From a virus: DNA of 36,908 nt. The translations under genes were made by a program, and so were the position numbers. The stretch lies in the IMG/VR virus record IMGVR_UViG_3300012204_000014, positions 1 through 36,908 of that record. One strand, 5' to 3'. The notes beneath the pieces were generated by a model. That model was not told where the DNA came from. It ran no database searches and saw only the letters and a list, made by a program, of their open reading frames with translations. Positions 15,639 to 22,834 of this stretch are shown here, in pieces; positions within the stretch are counted from its first letter, which is position 1; each line of letters starts with the position of its first letter.

Positions 15639-16777
15639 CAGCGTGCCTCCGCATGTTCTGTAAAGTAATAGCTGTTCGATCCGTCCTTTTGTCGGCAGAC
15701 CAATTGCGGCCGATAGACCATCCACGCCGCGATTCGATCGCGCGCTGCGCGCTCAGACTTCCCAATCGTCTCTGCCAGATCGGAAACCGCCCAAACGCCT
15801 GACAGTGCCGCGCGCGCATGCGCCAACTCCGCGGCATATCGCGGCGGTTCGCTGCTATCCGCAGCGGTCCGCGGCGGGGCAACATCCCCCGCCATCGCGG
15901 GGCCACGCGGCGGGGCGGCGGGGGTGGCGTCCGGCTGCGGCGCGAGCGCGGTGGTCGTACCGTCGGCGGGGACAATGCGGGGAATGGCGGGGCGGTCGGC
16001 CGTGGGGATCACATCGATCGCGCTCTTGACATACTCGAGCTCGCCGGCGATCTCGTCGTCGCCCATAATCGAGCGCTCCAGGTCGGCCGACAGGCCCAGC
16101 GTGCGAACAACTGAGCGCATCGTGTCGCTCGACGCCATGAGCAGCCCGCGTAAGCTGCCGATCGCCTCCTCCTGTTCGAGCGGCAGCAGGTTCGCCCAGC
16201 CGATCGCCGCTAAGGTCTCCGCCCGCACCAGGCTGGCTTTGATAATCGCCAGCTCCCCACGCTGCTGCATCTCCAGCTTTTTGACCGCGTGCGCCTGCTG
16301 CACCGACTGTACCCAGCGCTCAGGCGTGAGTTGCACCCAGGCCAGCGCCGGGATAACCACAAAGGCAATCACCAGCACGAAGGCGAGCGCGCGCCAGCTG
16401 CCAAGCTCCCTGACGCCGGGCTGCCCATACAGCCAGGTTTCGATCAGCTGCTCCGCCTGAACGACCAGGAAGAGCGCCGAACCGAGGATGACATAGAAGC
16501 CGATCGTGGCCCACTGGGTCTTTTGGAGCAGCTGCCCGGCCGGCGTCGTCGGCACGAGCATGGAGAGCAGCAGCGGCGCGGCAAGCGAGAAGGCTAAGGC
16601 CAGCACGGCGGCCTGAATGCTGAGGAGCGAGGCTAGCTGCGGCGGGGACAGCAGTTGCCAGAAGGCCACGCCCCAAAAGGCGAAGCCGCAGCCGAGAAAT
16701 ACACACGCGATCACGTCCAGCACCGAGCGCGCCGGCGTCGCCCGTTGCAGTTGGCGGTAGCGGCGTTCTATGTCCAT
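15638..16777 (-). CDS. Four-TM membrane protein with coiled coil and C-terminal winged-helix-like domain
   Basis: A 379-residue protein (ATG 16777 with AAAGGA upstream; a GTG at 16822 has no RBS). Four TM helices lie at about residues 20-160 (LDVIACVFLGCGFAFWGVAF, AAVLALAFSLAAPLLLSMLV, TIGFYVILGSALFLVV, LAFVLVIAFVVIPALAWV), followed by a coiled coil (170-230), an acidic linker, and a C-terminal domain with VSDLAETIGKSERAARDRI that looks like a winged helix for DNA or protein binding. It is the first gene of the four-gene cassette down to 13760. It has the same overall plan as the 13760 gene, so two members of this operon may bridge membrane and DNA. Confidence 0.55.
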   Translation of the reverse strand: MDIERRYRQLQRATPARSVLDVIACVFLGCGFAFWGVAFWQLLSPPQLASLLSIQAAVLALAFSLAAPLLLSMLVPTTPAGQLLQKTQWATIGFYVILGSALFLVVQAEQLIETWLYGQPGVRELGSWRALAFVLVIAFVVIPALAWVQLTPERWVQSVQQAHAVKKLEMQQRGELAIIKASLVRAETLAAIGWANLLPLEQEEAIGSLRGLLMASSDTMRSVVRTLGLSADLERSIMGDDEIAGELEYVKSAIDVIPTADRPAIPRIVPADGTTTALAPQPDATPAAPPRGPAMAGDVAPPRTAADSSEPPRYAAELAHARAALSGVWAVSDLAETIGKSERAARDRIAAWMVYRPQLVCRQKDGSNSYYFTEHAEAR

Positions 16778-16801
16778 AGGTAGCACGTCCTTTCGTGTCT
16801 C

Positions 16802-16886
16802 GCGACGTGCTACAATCGGCACGTCGCTTTGCTCATCCCAAAGCGATGCAGCATTGGTCGCCGGCGAGGCCTTGAACCTCGCCGGC
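16802..16886. promoter_or_regulatory. Three adjacent hairpins with an embedded plus-strand -10 element
   Basis: Stems are 16802-16810/16819-16827 (9 bp), 16825-16831/16839-16845 (7 bp) and 16860-16869/16877-16886 (10 bp). The first two share bases 16825-16827 and exclude each other. In the minus direction they form the leader of the membrane cassette. On the plus strand TGCTACAAT (16808-16816) is an extended -10 that would start an RNA ending near the third hairpin. Either use is inference; the pairing is seen. Confidence 0.5.
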
Positions 16887-16898
16887 GGTCGCTGCTCG

Positions 16899-17213
16899 TT
16901 AGACCAGCGTGATCTTGGTGCGGCCGCCGTAGCGCGCGCTCAAACGCTCTTCATAGAGGCGCTTTTCGTCTTCCACACCCTTGACCAACTCCTCGAAATA
17001 CTCCTTTTCGGTGAACAGTCCTTTGGCGATCAGCATTCTCACGAGCGCGCCGTGCTCGACCATTGCCAGATTGACGCCAGTGCGCAGCATTTTTGGCGAT
17101 GCGGCGCTCCCTGAGATGCTCGGCGGATCGTCGTTCATCTCCATCGCCACGCCGGCCTGCACGGCGTGCGCGGCGGCTTCGTAGCGCCGCTGGAGTTCGT
17201 CACGTTTGGTCAT
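16899..17213 (-). CDS. Small alpha-helical phage protein
   Basis: A 104-residue protein starting at ATG 17213 with AAGGAG upstream. It is helical and charged, with FTEKEYFEELVKGVEDEKRL and YEERLSARYGG at the C-terminal end. The end resembles a common small phage protein of the kind often placed near replication genes, but I do not assign a function. Spacing of 10 bases to the upstream gene suggests the same operon. The following 120 bases hold the structured leader of the membrane cassette. Confidence 0.6.
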   Translation of the reverse strand: MTKRDELQRRYEAAAHAVQAGVAMEMNDDPPSISGSAASPKMLRTGVNLAMVEHGALVRMLIAKGLFTEKEYFEELVKGVEDEKRLYEERLSARYGGRTKITLV

Positions 17214-17223
17214 TGCTTGCTCC

Positions 17224-17454
17224 TTACCGATCATAATCCCGCGGCGGATACTCAAACGCGCTATCCTTTTCATCGGCCAGCTCGCCAGTGCGATCGTCGC
17301 GACTAGCAATCGTGCGCCGCACATTGGACTCTGCCGCTTCAAGCAGGTGCGCCAGCGTGCGGAGCTGAACGAGGTCGTTATCGGCCAGGTCGGTCTGGCC
17401 AAGCGTGCTGAGACTGATGACCAGGCTGGCGTACTGGAGTTCAGTCATGATCAT
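17224..17454 (-). CDS. Small helical protein
   Basis: A 76-residue protein with a helical pattern (QYASLVISLSTLGQTDLADN, LAHLLEAAESNVRRTIASRD). ATG 17454 is favoured with GAGGG four to five bases upstream; ATG 17448 in the same frame is a close alternative. It sits between two small genes of the early operon. No domain is recognised. A stretch of about 54 bases separates it from the upstream gene at 17509 and shows no clear terminator. Confidence 0.5.
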   Translation of the reverse strand: MIMTELQYASLVISLSTLGQTDLADNDLVQLRTLAHLLEAAESNVRRTIASRDDRTGELADEKDSAFEYPPRDYDR

Positions 17455-17508
17455 GCATCCCTCACTTTCGTCGCGCCGTCATAAGCACCGATCGCTTTCG
17501 ATAGCGCT

Positions 17509-17874
17509 TTACGAGAATCCACCCGGATTTCGCTCCTCGTGCATATCCGCCAGGTCGTCAAAAATCGCCTCGATCGTGTCGTCTGAGAGCTCGCTTACCG
17601 CCCGGCGCTTCGCCAGCCCGATCGCCCGCACGGCCGTTTGCTCCGCTACAGACGCAACATCTTGCGTCTCTCCGGCGGCCGGCCCTCCCAGCTCGCCCGG
17701 CGGCCCGTAGACCGCGAGCAGCGCCTGCGTACACTCGCGGCAGAACAGCAGCAAGATGTAGTTGCTAGAGCCCATCGGGTAGAGCGTCCCGGCGGTGGCC
17801 GCCTTGCCGCAGATGGTGTCGCCCTGGATGGTGCAGCAGGGCAGCGCAGGGTCAAAGCCGATCGATGTGGTCAT
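17509..17874 (-). CDS. Small Cys-rich, probable zinc-binding protein
   Basis: A 121-residue protein starting at ATG 17874 (AAGGA upstream; an upstream in-frame ATG at 17940 has no RBS). The N-terminal half has Cys residues in the pattern CCTIQGDTICGK and LFCREC, likely a zinc site; the C-terminal half is acidic and helical. The start overlaps the stop of the upstream gene (ATGA). It is one of several small Cys-rich proteins in this phage that may bind DNA or host proteins. Confidence 0.55.
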   Translation of the reverse strand: MTTSIGFDPALPCCTIQGDTICGKAATAGTLYPMGSSNYILLLFCRECTQALLAVYGPPGELGGPAAGETQDVASVAEQTAVRAIGLAKRRAVSELSDDTIEAIFDDLADMHEERNPGGFS

Positions 17875-18068
17875 TGCTTTTCCTTCCACGTCCGGGTGTC
17901 CTCCTGGTCTGGTACGTCGATGTCGCCATAGGCGATCCACTCGTCTTTCTGGCCGAGCTTGGCGCGGTAGAAGCTGGCCTTGCCGCTCGTGCGGCGGTTG
18001 ATGTAGCCGGCGATCTCCTCGGCCTCCTCCTTCGTCTTTGCGATGATGCGCAGCTTGCCGACGATCAT
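17871..18068 (-). CDS. Small alpha-beta protein
   Basis: A 65-residue protein starting at ATG 18068 in an ATGA overlap with the upstream stop. The text MIVGKLRIIAKTKEEAEEIA followed by GYINRRTSGKASFYR suggests a beta-alpha-beta-beta fold, and the acidic tail (DIDVPDQEDTRTWKEKQ) is unstructured. Both ends overlap neighbouring genes, which strongly supports that it is a real gene. No function is known to me. Confidence 0.6.
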   Translation of the reverse strand: MIVGKLRIIAKTKEEAEEIAGYINRRTSGKASFYRAKLGQKDEWIAYGDIDVPDQEDTRTWKEKQ

Positions 18069-18520
18069 GCGTCGCCCGCTTTCAATGCCGCTAAGGCCGC
18101 GTCGAGCGGGGCCAGCGCCTGTTGCACGGTCTCGCGCACCCGCTCGTCGAGCGCCTCGATCTGCGCTAGATGAGCGAGAATCGTTGCCGCTGGCCACGCC
18201 GCGTCGCTGAGCCACGCCAGCAGCTCACGCGTCTGGCCCAGCTGCGACTCCAGTTCCGCCGCGCGGGCCTCCTGTTCTGCGAACGCCTGCGCGGCGAGGT
18301 AGTTCGCATGCCGCGCCTGATCGCGCTCCGACCGAAGGCCGTCGAGCTGGTCTGCCGCCAGTTCGACGGCCTTCTGGTAGGCGGCTAACTCTTCGTTCAT
18401 AGGATGGCTCTTCCTGCGGCCTCTGGTCGCATTATTCGCCTTGAGCACGGCGATCTGTTTCTCGCGGTAGACGGGATCGCTCCAGCGGCGAGCGAGCGCC
18501 GCGCTGTGTTTCCGGCTCAT
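18065..18520 (-). CDS. Coiled-coil protein with N-terminal NUMOD3-like segment
   Basis: A 151-residue protein. Residues 1-40 (MSRKHSAALARRWSDPVYRE, then KQIAVLKANNATRGRRK) look like the basic NUMOD3-type DNA-binding segment that often accompanies homing nucleases. The rest is a long coiled coil (EELAAYQKAVELAADQLDGL and on). No nuclease motif follows, so it may be a remnant or a stand-alone DNA-binding protein. Both ends overlap the neighbouring genes by four bases. Confidence 0.55.
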   Translation of the reverse strand: MSRKHSAALARRWSDPVYREKQIAVLKANNATRGRRKSHPMNEELAAYQKAVELAADQLDGLRSERDQARHANYLAAQAFAEQEARAAELESQLGQTRELLAWLSDAAWPAATILAHLAQIEALDERVRETVQQALAPLDAALAALKAGDA

Positions 18521-18780
18521 TGATCAAACTCCGTATGCCAGCCGCGCTCGGCGACGATTGCCAGCGCGCCCTGGCCGGCGATCCGCTGCTGAAATTGGCG
18601 CGCGATCCGCTCGGCGATAGCGCGCGTGGGGCCGGTGTTGTCGGGATGCCGGCAGGCCAGCTGCACGCACGCTAAGAGACACCATGCTTCGAGCGGTGTC
18701 ATCGACAGCACCAGCCGCTGGGTCTGTTTCGTCAGTGCCGCGAACTCGGCCACGAAGGCCGCTTCCAGGGCGTCGCTCAT
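18517..18780 (-). CDS. Small helical phage protein
   Basis: An 87-residue protein. ATG 18780 is chosen because it overlaps the TGA of the upstream gene (ATGA) like most genes in this operon; an in-frame ATG at 18795 would add five residues. The text (MTPLEAWCLLACVQLACRHP, AIAERIARQFQQRI) is helical and typical of small phage early proteins. No DNA-binding or catalytic motif is plain. Confidence 0.6.
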   Translation of the reverse strand: MSDALEAAFVAEFAALTKQTQRLVLSMTPLEAWCLLACVQLACRHPDNTGPTRAIAERIARQFQQRIAGQGALAIVAERGWHTEFDQ

Positions 18781-19007
18781 CGCATCATCCTCCATGCGCA
18801 GCGCGTACAGATGTCACGCCGGTAGTCCAGCCACGCGCAGCCGCCTGGACACGCATACTGCCGGGTGCAGCCGCACACGCGGCAGCAGCCCGGCCCAAGC
18901 GTCGCGTGGTAGCGGAGCGGGTAGGTGTGGCCGGCGTGGGCGACGAGCCGCAGCACCCGGATGCGACCGGAGGAGGCGCGAATCAGGTGGCGGTGGGCTT
19001 CGGTCAT
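18777..19007 (-). CDS. Small zinc-finger phage protein (CRVCGC..CPGGCAW..CTRC type)
   Basis: A 76-residue protein starting at ATG 19007 in an ATGA overlap. The C-terminal half contains CCRVCGCTRQYACPGGCAWL followed by CTRC, a Cys pattern that I know from many small phage proteins where a CxVCGC, CPGGC-W and CxxC set binds zinc. The first half is a short His/Arg-rich beta segment. Function is not established; DNA-binding or recruitment is possible. Confidence 0.65.
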   Translation of the reverse strand: MTEAHRHLIRASSGRIRVLRLVAHAGHTYPLRYHATLGPGCCRVCGCTRQYACPGGCAWLDYRRDICTRCAWRMMR

Positions 19008-19276
19008 CGCACGCCCCACTCGCGCTGCCTTGCACGCCAATAGGTCGTCGTCTCTTCGCCGCTCCATTCCAGGTCGCGCCAGCAATCTTCGCAGACTGCA
19101 ATGATCGCAAACGCACCGCTGGCGCGCTCGTTGAGCAGGATGTGCAACGCATGGTTGCCGCACGTCTGTCCCGATTTCAGCATACAGCACGGGAATACCC
19201 GCCCGGCTTGCGAGTGCCGGTGGAGCGAATGTCGATAGTGGCTCGCGTCAAAATCGTGGGGAAATTCAGGCCGCAT
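19004..19276 (-). CDS. Small Cys-containing phage protein
   Basis: A 90-residue protein starting at ATG 19276, with AAGGAG upstream and an 11-bp overlap with the end of the large upstream gene. The pattern CCMLKSGQTCGNHALHI then VCEDCW suggests a zinc site made of CC, C-N-H and CxxC. This resembles a small domain seen in several phage early genes. The last 15 residues are Trp/Arg-rich. The function is unknown. Confidence 0.55.
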   Translation of the reverse strand: MRPEFPHDFDASHYRHSLHRHSQAGRVFPCCMLKSGQTCGNHALHILLNERASGAFAIIAVCEDCWRDLEWSGEETTTYWRARQREWGVR

Positions 19277-21386
19277 GGTGTGTCTCCTTGCGTTCCTCTG
19301 ACAGCCAGTTCCGGATCAGATCCTCCAGATCGCCCAGTGCGCCGCTCACGCTCTCGTAATCGTCGTCGAACACATCGGGAGCATCGCTCAGCAGATCGAG
19401 GCGCTTGCGCAGCGCGGCGAGGTCGGAGAGCTGGCCGCGCAGTTCGTCGAGCGGCGCGGAGTTGCCTGGCCCGGCCGCCCACGCCGCGATCGCCGCTAGG
19501 TCAGCGCGGATCGGGTCGAGCGGAATGGCGGGCGCGGCCATCAGCTGATCAACGGTGGCGATCACGGGCTGCTGCTGAGACTTGAATGCAAACGCCGGCG
19601 GCGGCTCCTTGTCGAGCAGCAGTGTGTAGGTCTCCCGCACGAAGGCGGCGATCGTCGTGTAGCCATAGATGTCGAGCGTTGCGAGCGCCTCGTCAGCCTC
19701 AGCACCGAACGCCTGTACTTCATCAGGCTTCCAAGAGCTGATGACCTGTTGCACGCCCTTTGGCTCTAAGAGCGGCCCAATCGCGATCCAGAGATCGAGC
19801 GCGGCATTCCGGTCCGTCGCACGGCCCAGCTTGTCGCTGAGCCGTGCGACCGCGTTCGTATCGAATGCCGGCCGCGCCTTCGCCGCCTCCCGGTCGCGCG
19901 CCAGCGAGATCGCGCTTTCAAGCGTCCGCGCGTCGCCGCGCCAGCCGTCGTTGTGGGCGATGGTCGGCGGCTGGGCGCTCTGCCAGAAGTAGCCGGCCTT
20001 TTCCAGGTCTTTCGGCAGCGCTGCGTCGAGATGGGCGAGCGTGGTGGCGGCTACTGCGGCGCGCTGCCGCGCGTGATAGCATTCGCCACATTCCTTGAGA
20101 TCGCCCCAGATGCCGTTCATGATGTTCTCGCCGCACGTCGGGCACGCCAGGCGAGTCGGGGCGGCGGACGCCGCCGCAGTAGCTGCGCGCTTGGCCGCGC
20201 CCCCTTCGAACGTCGCGAGCGTGCTCAGGTGACTGTCGAGCTGATTGGTGGTCGCGTAGAGCTTGCCCTGTGGGTCATCGAGCCGGAATTGGTTCCCGTC
20301 CCGCGTGAATGTCCAGCCCAGCGCGGCGAAGCGATCCCGCGCGTCCAGGTACGCCTCCTGGCGCCGCTGGGCATACGCGGCGCGCGAGTCCAGTTCAGCT
20401 AGCCAGATCGACAACTCTCCCTCCGCGAGCTCGATCTCGCCGCCCGTTTCGTCCGATCGGCCGCTGTAGTCACGAAAGCTATAGAACGTCGTCATGCCCT
20501 TCTGGCGCGTGCCGCTCTTCGCGTAGCCGTGCGCGTCGAGGCGCTTGAGGATGTCGCTGATATCGACCAGGTTCGATACAAGCGGCGACGGTGGGTGCAG
20601 CGCCGGCGCGGGCTGTGCCGCCGGCGTCGCCTGACTCTGTAGCCACTGCGCACGCACGCAGCTGCTGCAATGTCCGCCCTCGGTCGATCCGCTCGGCAGC
20701 CGGTTCTGGATCGTCATGCCGCACCCTGAGCGCAGCAGATCGGGGCGCTCGCGCGTCCACAGATGCGCGGTCGGGTGATGCGCGTCGATAGATTGCCAAA
20801 ACGGTGCGGCGATCTCCTGTGCCGCCTGCCGCACGTGCTGTGCGGTGCGCGGCCCGTCGCCGGCGATTCTGTCAGCGCGCTCAAACGCCTCGATCCGCTG
20901 CTCGGGCGGCAGCTGCTTCACGGCCTGGAGCTGCGAGGTTGGCAGATTCTCAAATTGAGAATCCTGCAAGTCGCGTGCTATCTCCGCCGCCTCCAGCTGG
21001 CGGTACAGCGTGGCGGTACTGGCGCCAAACTCCGCCTCTGCGCACTGTCTCCAGCTCTTGTAGCCCAGCGCTTTCCAGCCCTCGCGATCCTTCAGCTCCA
21101 GCAGCTCGCCGCGCGCAAGGTCAATCCGCGTTTTGATGCGGGTCACGACGGCGCGGGCTTCGGTGGCGTCCATCATCGGCACGCCGACGATCACATTGTC
21201 GGTCGTGGTGGTCAATTGTGTGGTCACGTTGCCAATCTCCTCCTGTTCGTAGCGGCGCGCGAGTGCGATGATGCCGCCCTTGTCGTAGGTCATCGCGCCC
21301 ACGCGCCAGAGGTGGTTGCCGGCCGCCTCTGGCGCGATGCCGTGCGCCGTGAGAATCGGCAGCGCCTGGCTGAATGTTTTGATCAT
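19266..21386 (-). CDS. Large ParB/DUF3102-like DNA-binding protein with zinc clusters
   Basis: A 706-residue protein. Residues about 80-195 carry ELKDREGWKALGYKSWRQCA and STATLYRQLEAAEI, the pattern of the DUF3102/ParB-HTH-like domain that binds DNA in many replication or partition proteins. Two Cys sets follow: residues about 222-243 (SGCGMT, HCSSC) and 415-436 (CPTCGEN, CGECY). The C-terminal third is helical with a possible coiled coil. The start overlaps the DnaA-like gene (ATGA), tying it to the replication cluster. It is probably a DNA-organising or initiator-accessory protein; no enzyme motif is seen. Confidence 0.55.
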   Translation of the reverse strand: MIKTFSQALPILTAHGIAPEAAGNHLWRVGAMTYDKGGIIALARRYEQEEIGNVTTQLTTTTDNVIVGVPMMDATEARAVVTRIKTRIDLARGELLELKDREGWKALGYKSWRQCAEAEFGASTATLYRQLEAAEIARDLQDSQFENLPTSQLQAVKQLPPEQRIEAFERADRIAGDGPRTAQHVRQAAQEIAAPFWQSIDAHHPTAHLWTRERPDLLRSGCGMTIQNRLPSGSTEGGHCSSCVRAQWLQSQATPAAQPAPALHPPSPLVSNLVDISDILKRLDAHGYAKSGTRQKGMTTFYSFRDYSGRSDETGGEIELAEGELSIWLAELDSRAAYAQRRQEAYLDARDRFAALGWTFTRDGNQFRLDDPQGKLYATTNQLDSHLSTLATFEGGAAKRAATAAASAAPTRLACPTCGENIMNGIWGDLKECGECYHARQRAAVAATTLAHLDAALPKDLEKAGYFWQSAQPPTIAHNDGWRGDARTLESAISLARDREAAKARPAFDTNAVARLSDKLGRATDRNAALDLWIAIGPLLEPKGVQQVISSWKPDEVQAFGAEADEALATLDIYGYTTIAAFVRETYTLLLDKEPPPAFAFKSQQQPVIATVDQLMAAPAIPLDPIRADLAAIAAWAAGPGNSAPLDELRGQLSDLAALRKRLDLLSDAPDVFDDDYESVSGALGDLEDLIRNWLSEERKETHHAA

Positions 21387-21751
21387 GCGGCCCTCACGAA
21401 ATAGCTATCGCGGCTCTGCGCCACCCACCAGCGCATGGCGTGGTCGGGCCGAGTGTGGGGTGGCGCGGCCAGTGGCCGCTGGGGCAGCAAGCTGTGCAGC
21501 TCGGCGGCGAAATAGGGATCGGCAGCCATGCGCTGCTCAATCTGCCCCAAGCTGTAGATGATCGTCGTGTGATCGCGCCCGCCGAGCAGTCGCCCGATCT
21601 CCTCGAGCGAAATAGTGGCCGCTTTGCGCAGCACCCAGGCGGCCGCCTGGCGCGCGAGCACGATATGCCGCATGCGACTTGCGCCCGTCAGATCGGCCGG
21701 CGTGAGGTCGAAATGCACAGCCACGTGGGCGATGAGCTGTTTGGGCGTCAT
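21383..21751 (-). CDS. Stand-alone DnaA domain IV (DnaA box-binding) protein
   Basis: A 122-residue protein that looks like the isolated C-terminal domain IV of DnaA: residues 1-85 include VAVHFDLTPADLTGASRMRH, IVLARQAAAWVLRK, ISLEEIGRLLGGRDHTTIIY and SLGQIEQ. GGRDHTT is the DnaA signature that contacts DnaA boxes. AAA+ and DnaB-contact domains are missing, so it cannot open an origin itself. It lies between the initiator gene and the large ParB-like gene, all coupled by ATGA overlaps. It may guide, compete with or inhibit host DnaA, or bind the phage origin. Confidence 0.8.
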   Translation of the reverse strand: MTPKQLIAHVAVHFDLTPADLTGASRMRHIVLARQAAAWVLRKAATISLEEIGRLLGGRDHTTIIYSLGQIEQRMAADPYFAAELHSLLPQRPLAAPPHTRPDHAMRWWVAQSRDSYFVRAA

Positions 21752-22833
21752 GGCCCACCCCGCGATCGCTGCCGATGCGTAGCTAGCGCGGCAAGCGCCT
21801 CATCGTCGCTGTCGCCCTGCCCGAGCCGGTCCTGCACAAACAGCCAGTCGGTGATGTACTGCCGGTGCGTGGCGGCCGTGGGGGCGGGGAGTAGCCGCGC
21901 GGCGTGGTCGCGGATCGACTCGACCTCTGGCGGCACAGCGCTGCCGAGCGTGAAGCCGTCGCGATTGGCATAGGCGGCCGGGTCGAGCTGGGGACCCTCG
22001 CGCGCCGGGGCCAACTGGCCGCACCGCAGCGCGTGGAAAAAGACGCCCTCGGTGAGGTGGCCGTCAGATAGCGCGATCCGGCGCTGGTCATATGCCCAGC
22101 GGTCGCGCACCTGCTGCGGCGTCCAGCCCGGCCGGGCCAGGAATGCATCGGCAATAATCGCCCCATCGGCCCCGAGTTCGGCCATGATCTGCGCGGCAGG
22201 ATGCGATCGATCGATCGATCGATCATCTCGCAAACTCCCCCCAGACCCCCCAGTGGTACTGACTCTTTCAACAACAACAGGACTTGTTGCTGTTAGATAA
22301 TCATGTACCATGGGGGGGTCAAGGGGGGGATCGGAATCGGTTAGGCCTGATCGATCAGGTGATCGATCACTTGGTCCATGGCCGTTCTGCCGCAGTGCCA
22401 CGCGCTGCACGGCCGCTAAGATCGGGCTCGCTGCACGTGATCGATCACCTGATCGATCACGTGCTGGGGTCGCCGTCGCCTGATCGATCACCTGATCGAT
22501 CACTTCTTCCGACTCGTCACAATGTGATCGATCACCTGATCGATCGCTTGCGTCGTCTTCGTCGGGGTGGCGGAGCAGCGTGATGTTCCGGCCGTCGTAC
22601 AAGATCCAGCCCTTCTCGGCGATCTGGCGCAGGCAGTCGGTGATCAGGCCGCGACTCACGCCGCTCCACAGAGAAAGCTGCCGGACACCGGGCGCAAAGG
22701 TGCCGCCAACGCCGCAGTGCTCCAGGATAACCTTGAACACCTCTGCCGGTGGCGGCGAGGCAATGTATTGAAATGGGAGGAGCTTCGCTCGCGGTGCGAC
22801 GCTAGGTGTCGCAGATGCGTGGTAAGATTCCAT
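21748..22833 (-). CDS. Replication initiator-like winged-helix protein with origin repeats in its gene
   Basis: A 361-residue protein. ATG 22833 is chosen for AAGGA at 22841-22845; ATG 22848 has no RBS. Residues about 32-90 (VFKVILEHCGVGGTFAPGVR, LSLWSGVSRGLITDCLRQIA, EKGWILYDGR) look like a winged helix such as in initiators of lambda O/DnaD type. Residues 95-185 are a poor-complexity linker (DRSGDRS, VIDQVIDQ) imposed by the repeats at DNA level. A helical C-terminal domain follows (HPAAQIMAELGADGAIIADA, TPQQVRDRWAYDQRR). This plan, with origin inside the initiator gene, is that of lambda O. No helicase gene is near. Confidence 0.65.
   Translation of the reverse strand: MESYHASATPSVAPRAKLLPFQYIASPPPAEVFKVILEHCGVGGTFAPGVRQLSLWSGVSRGLITDCLRQIAEKGWILYDGRNITLLRHPDEDDASDRSGDRSHCDESEEVIDQVIDQATATPARDRSGDRSRAASPILAAVQRVALRQNGHGPSDRSPDRSGLTDSDPPLDPPMVHDYLTATSPVVVERVSTTGGSGGSLRDDRSIDRSHPAAQIMAELGADGAIIADAFLARPGWTPQQVRDRWAYDQRRIALSDGHLTEGVFFHALRCGQLAPAREGPQLDPAAYANRDGFTLGSAVPPEVESIRDHAARLLPAPTAATHRQYITDWLFVQDRLGQGDSDDEALAALATHRQRSRGGP
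22205..22546. repeat. Iteron array, candidate replication origin
   Basis: Perfect TGATCGATCA decamers lie at 22348, 22360, 22438, 22450, 22481, 22493 and 22525, plus a 9/10 copy at 22537. They form four pairs with a 2-bp CC or GG spacer. Pair starts are 90, 43 and 44 bp apart, close to whole helical turns. A (GATC)5 run lies at 22205-22224. Each decamer is itself palindromic and has two Dam GATC sites. An AT-richer stretch (about 22261-22310), flanked by C-runs at 22236-22252 and G-runs at 22311-22329, could be the unwinding element. Confidence 0.75.
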
Positions 22834-22834
22834 C

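Noticed and set aside
22348-22546. Repeats taken as a CRISPR array
   Set aside because: Units are 10-bp palindromes in pairs with 2-bp spacers, inside a coding frame; no 25-40 bp repeats with unique spacers.
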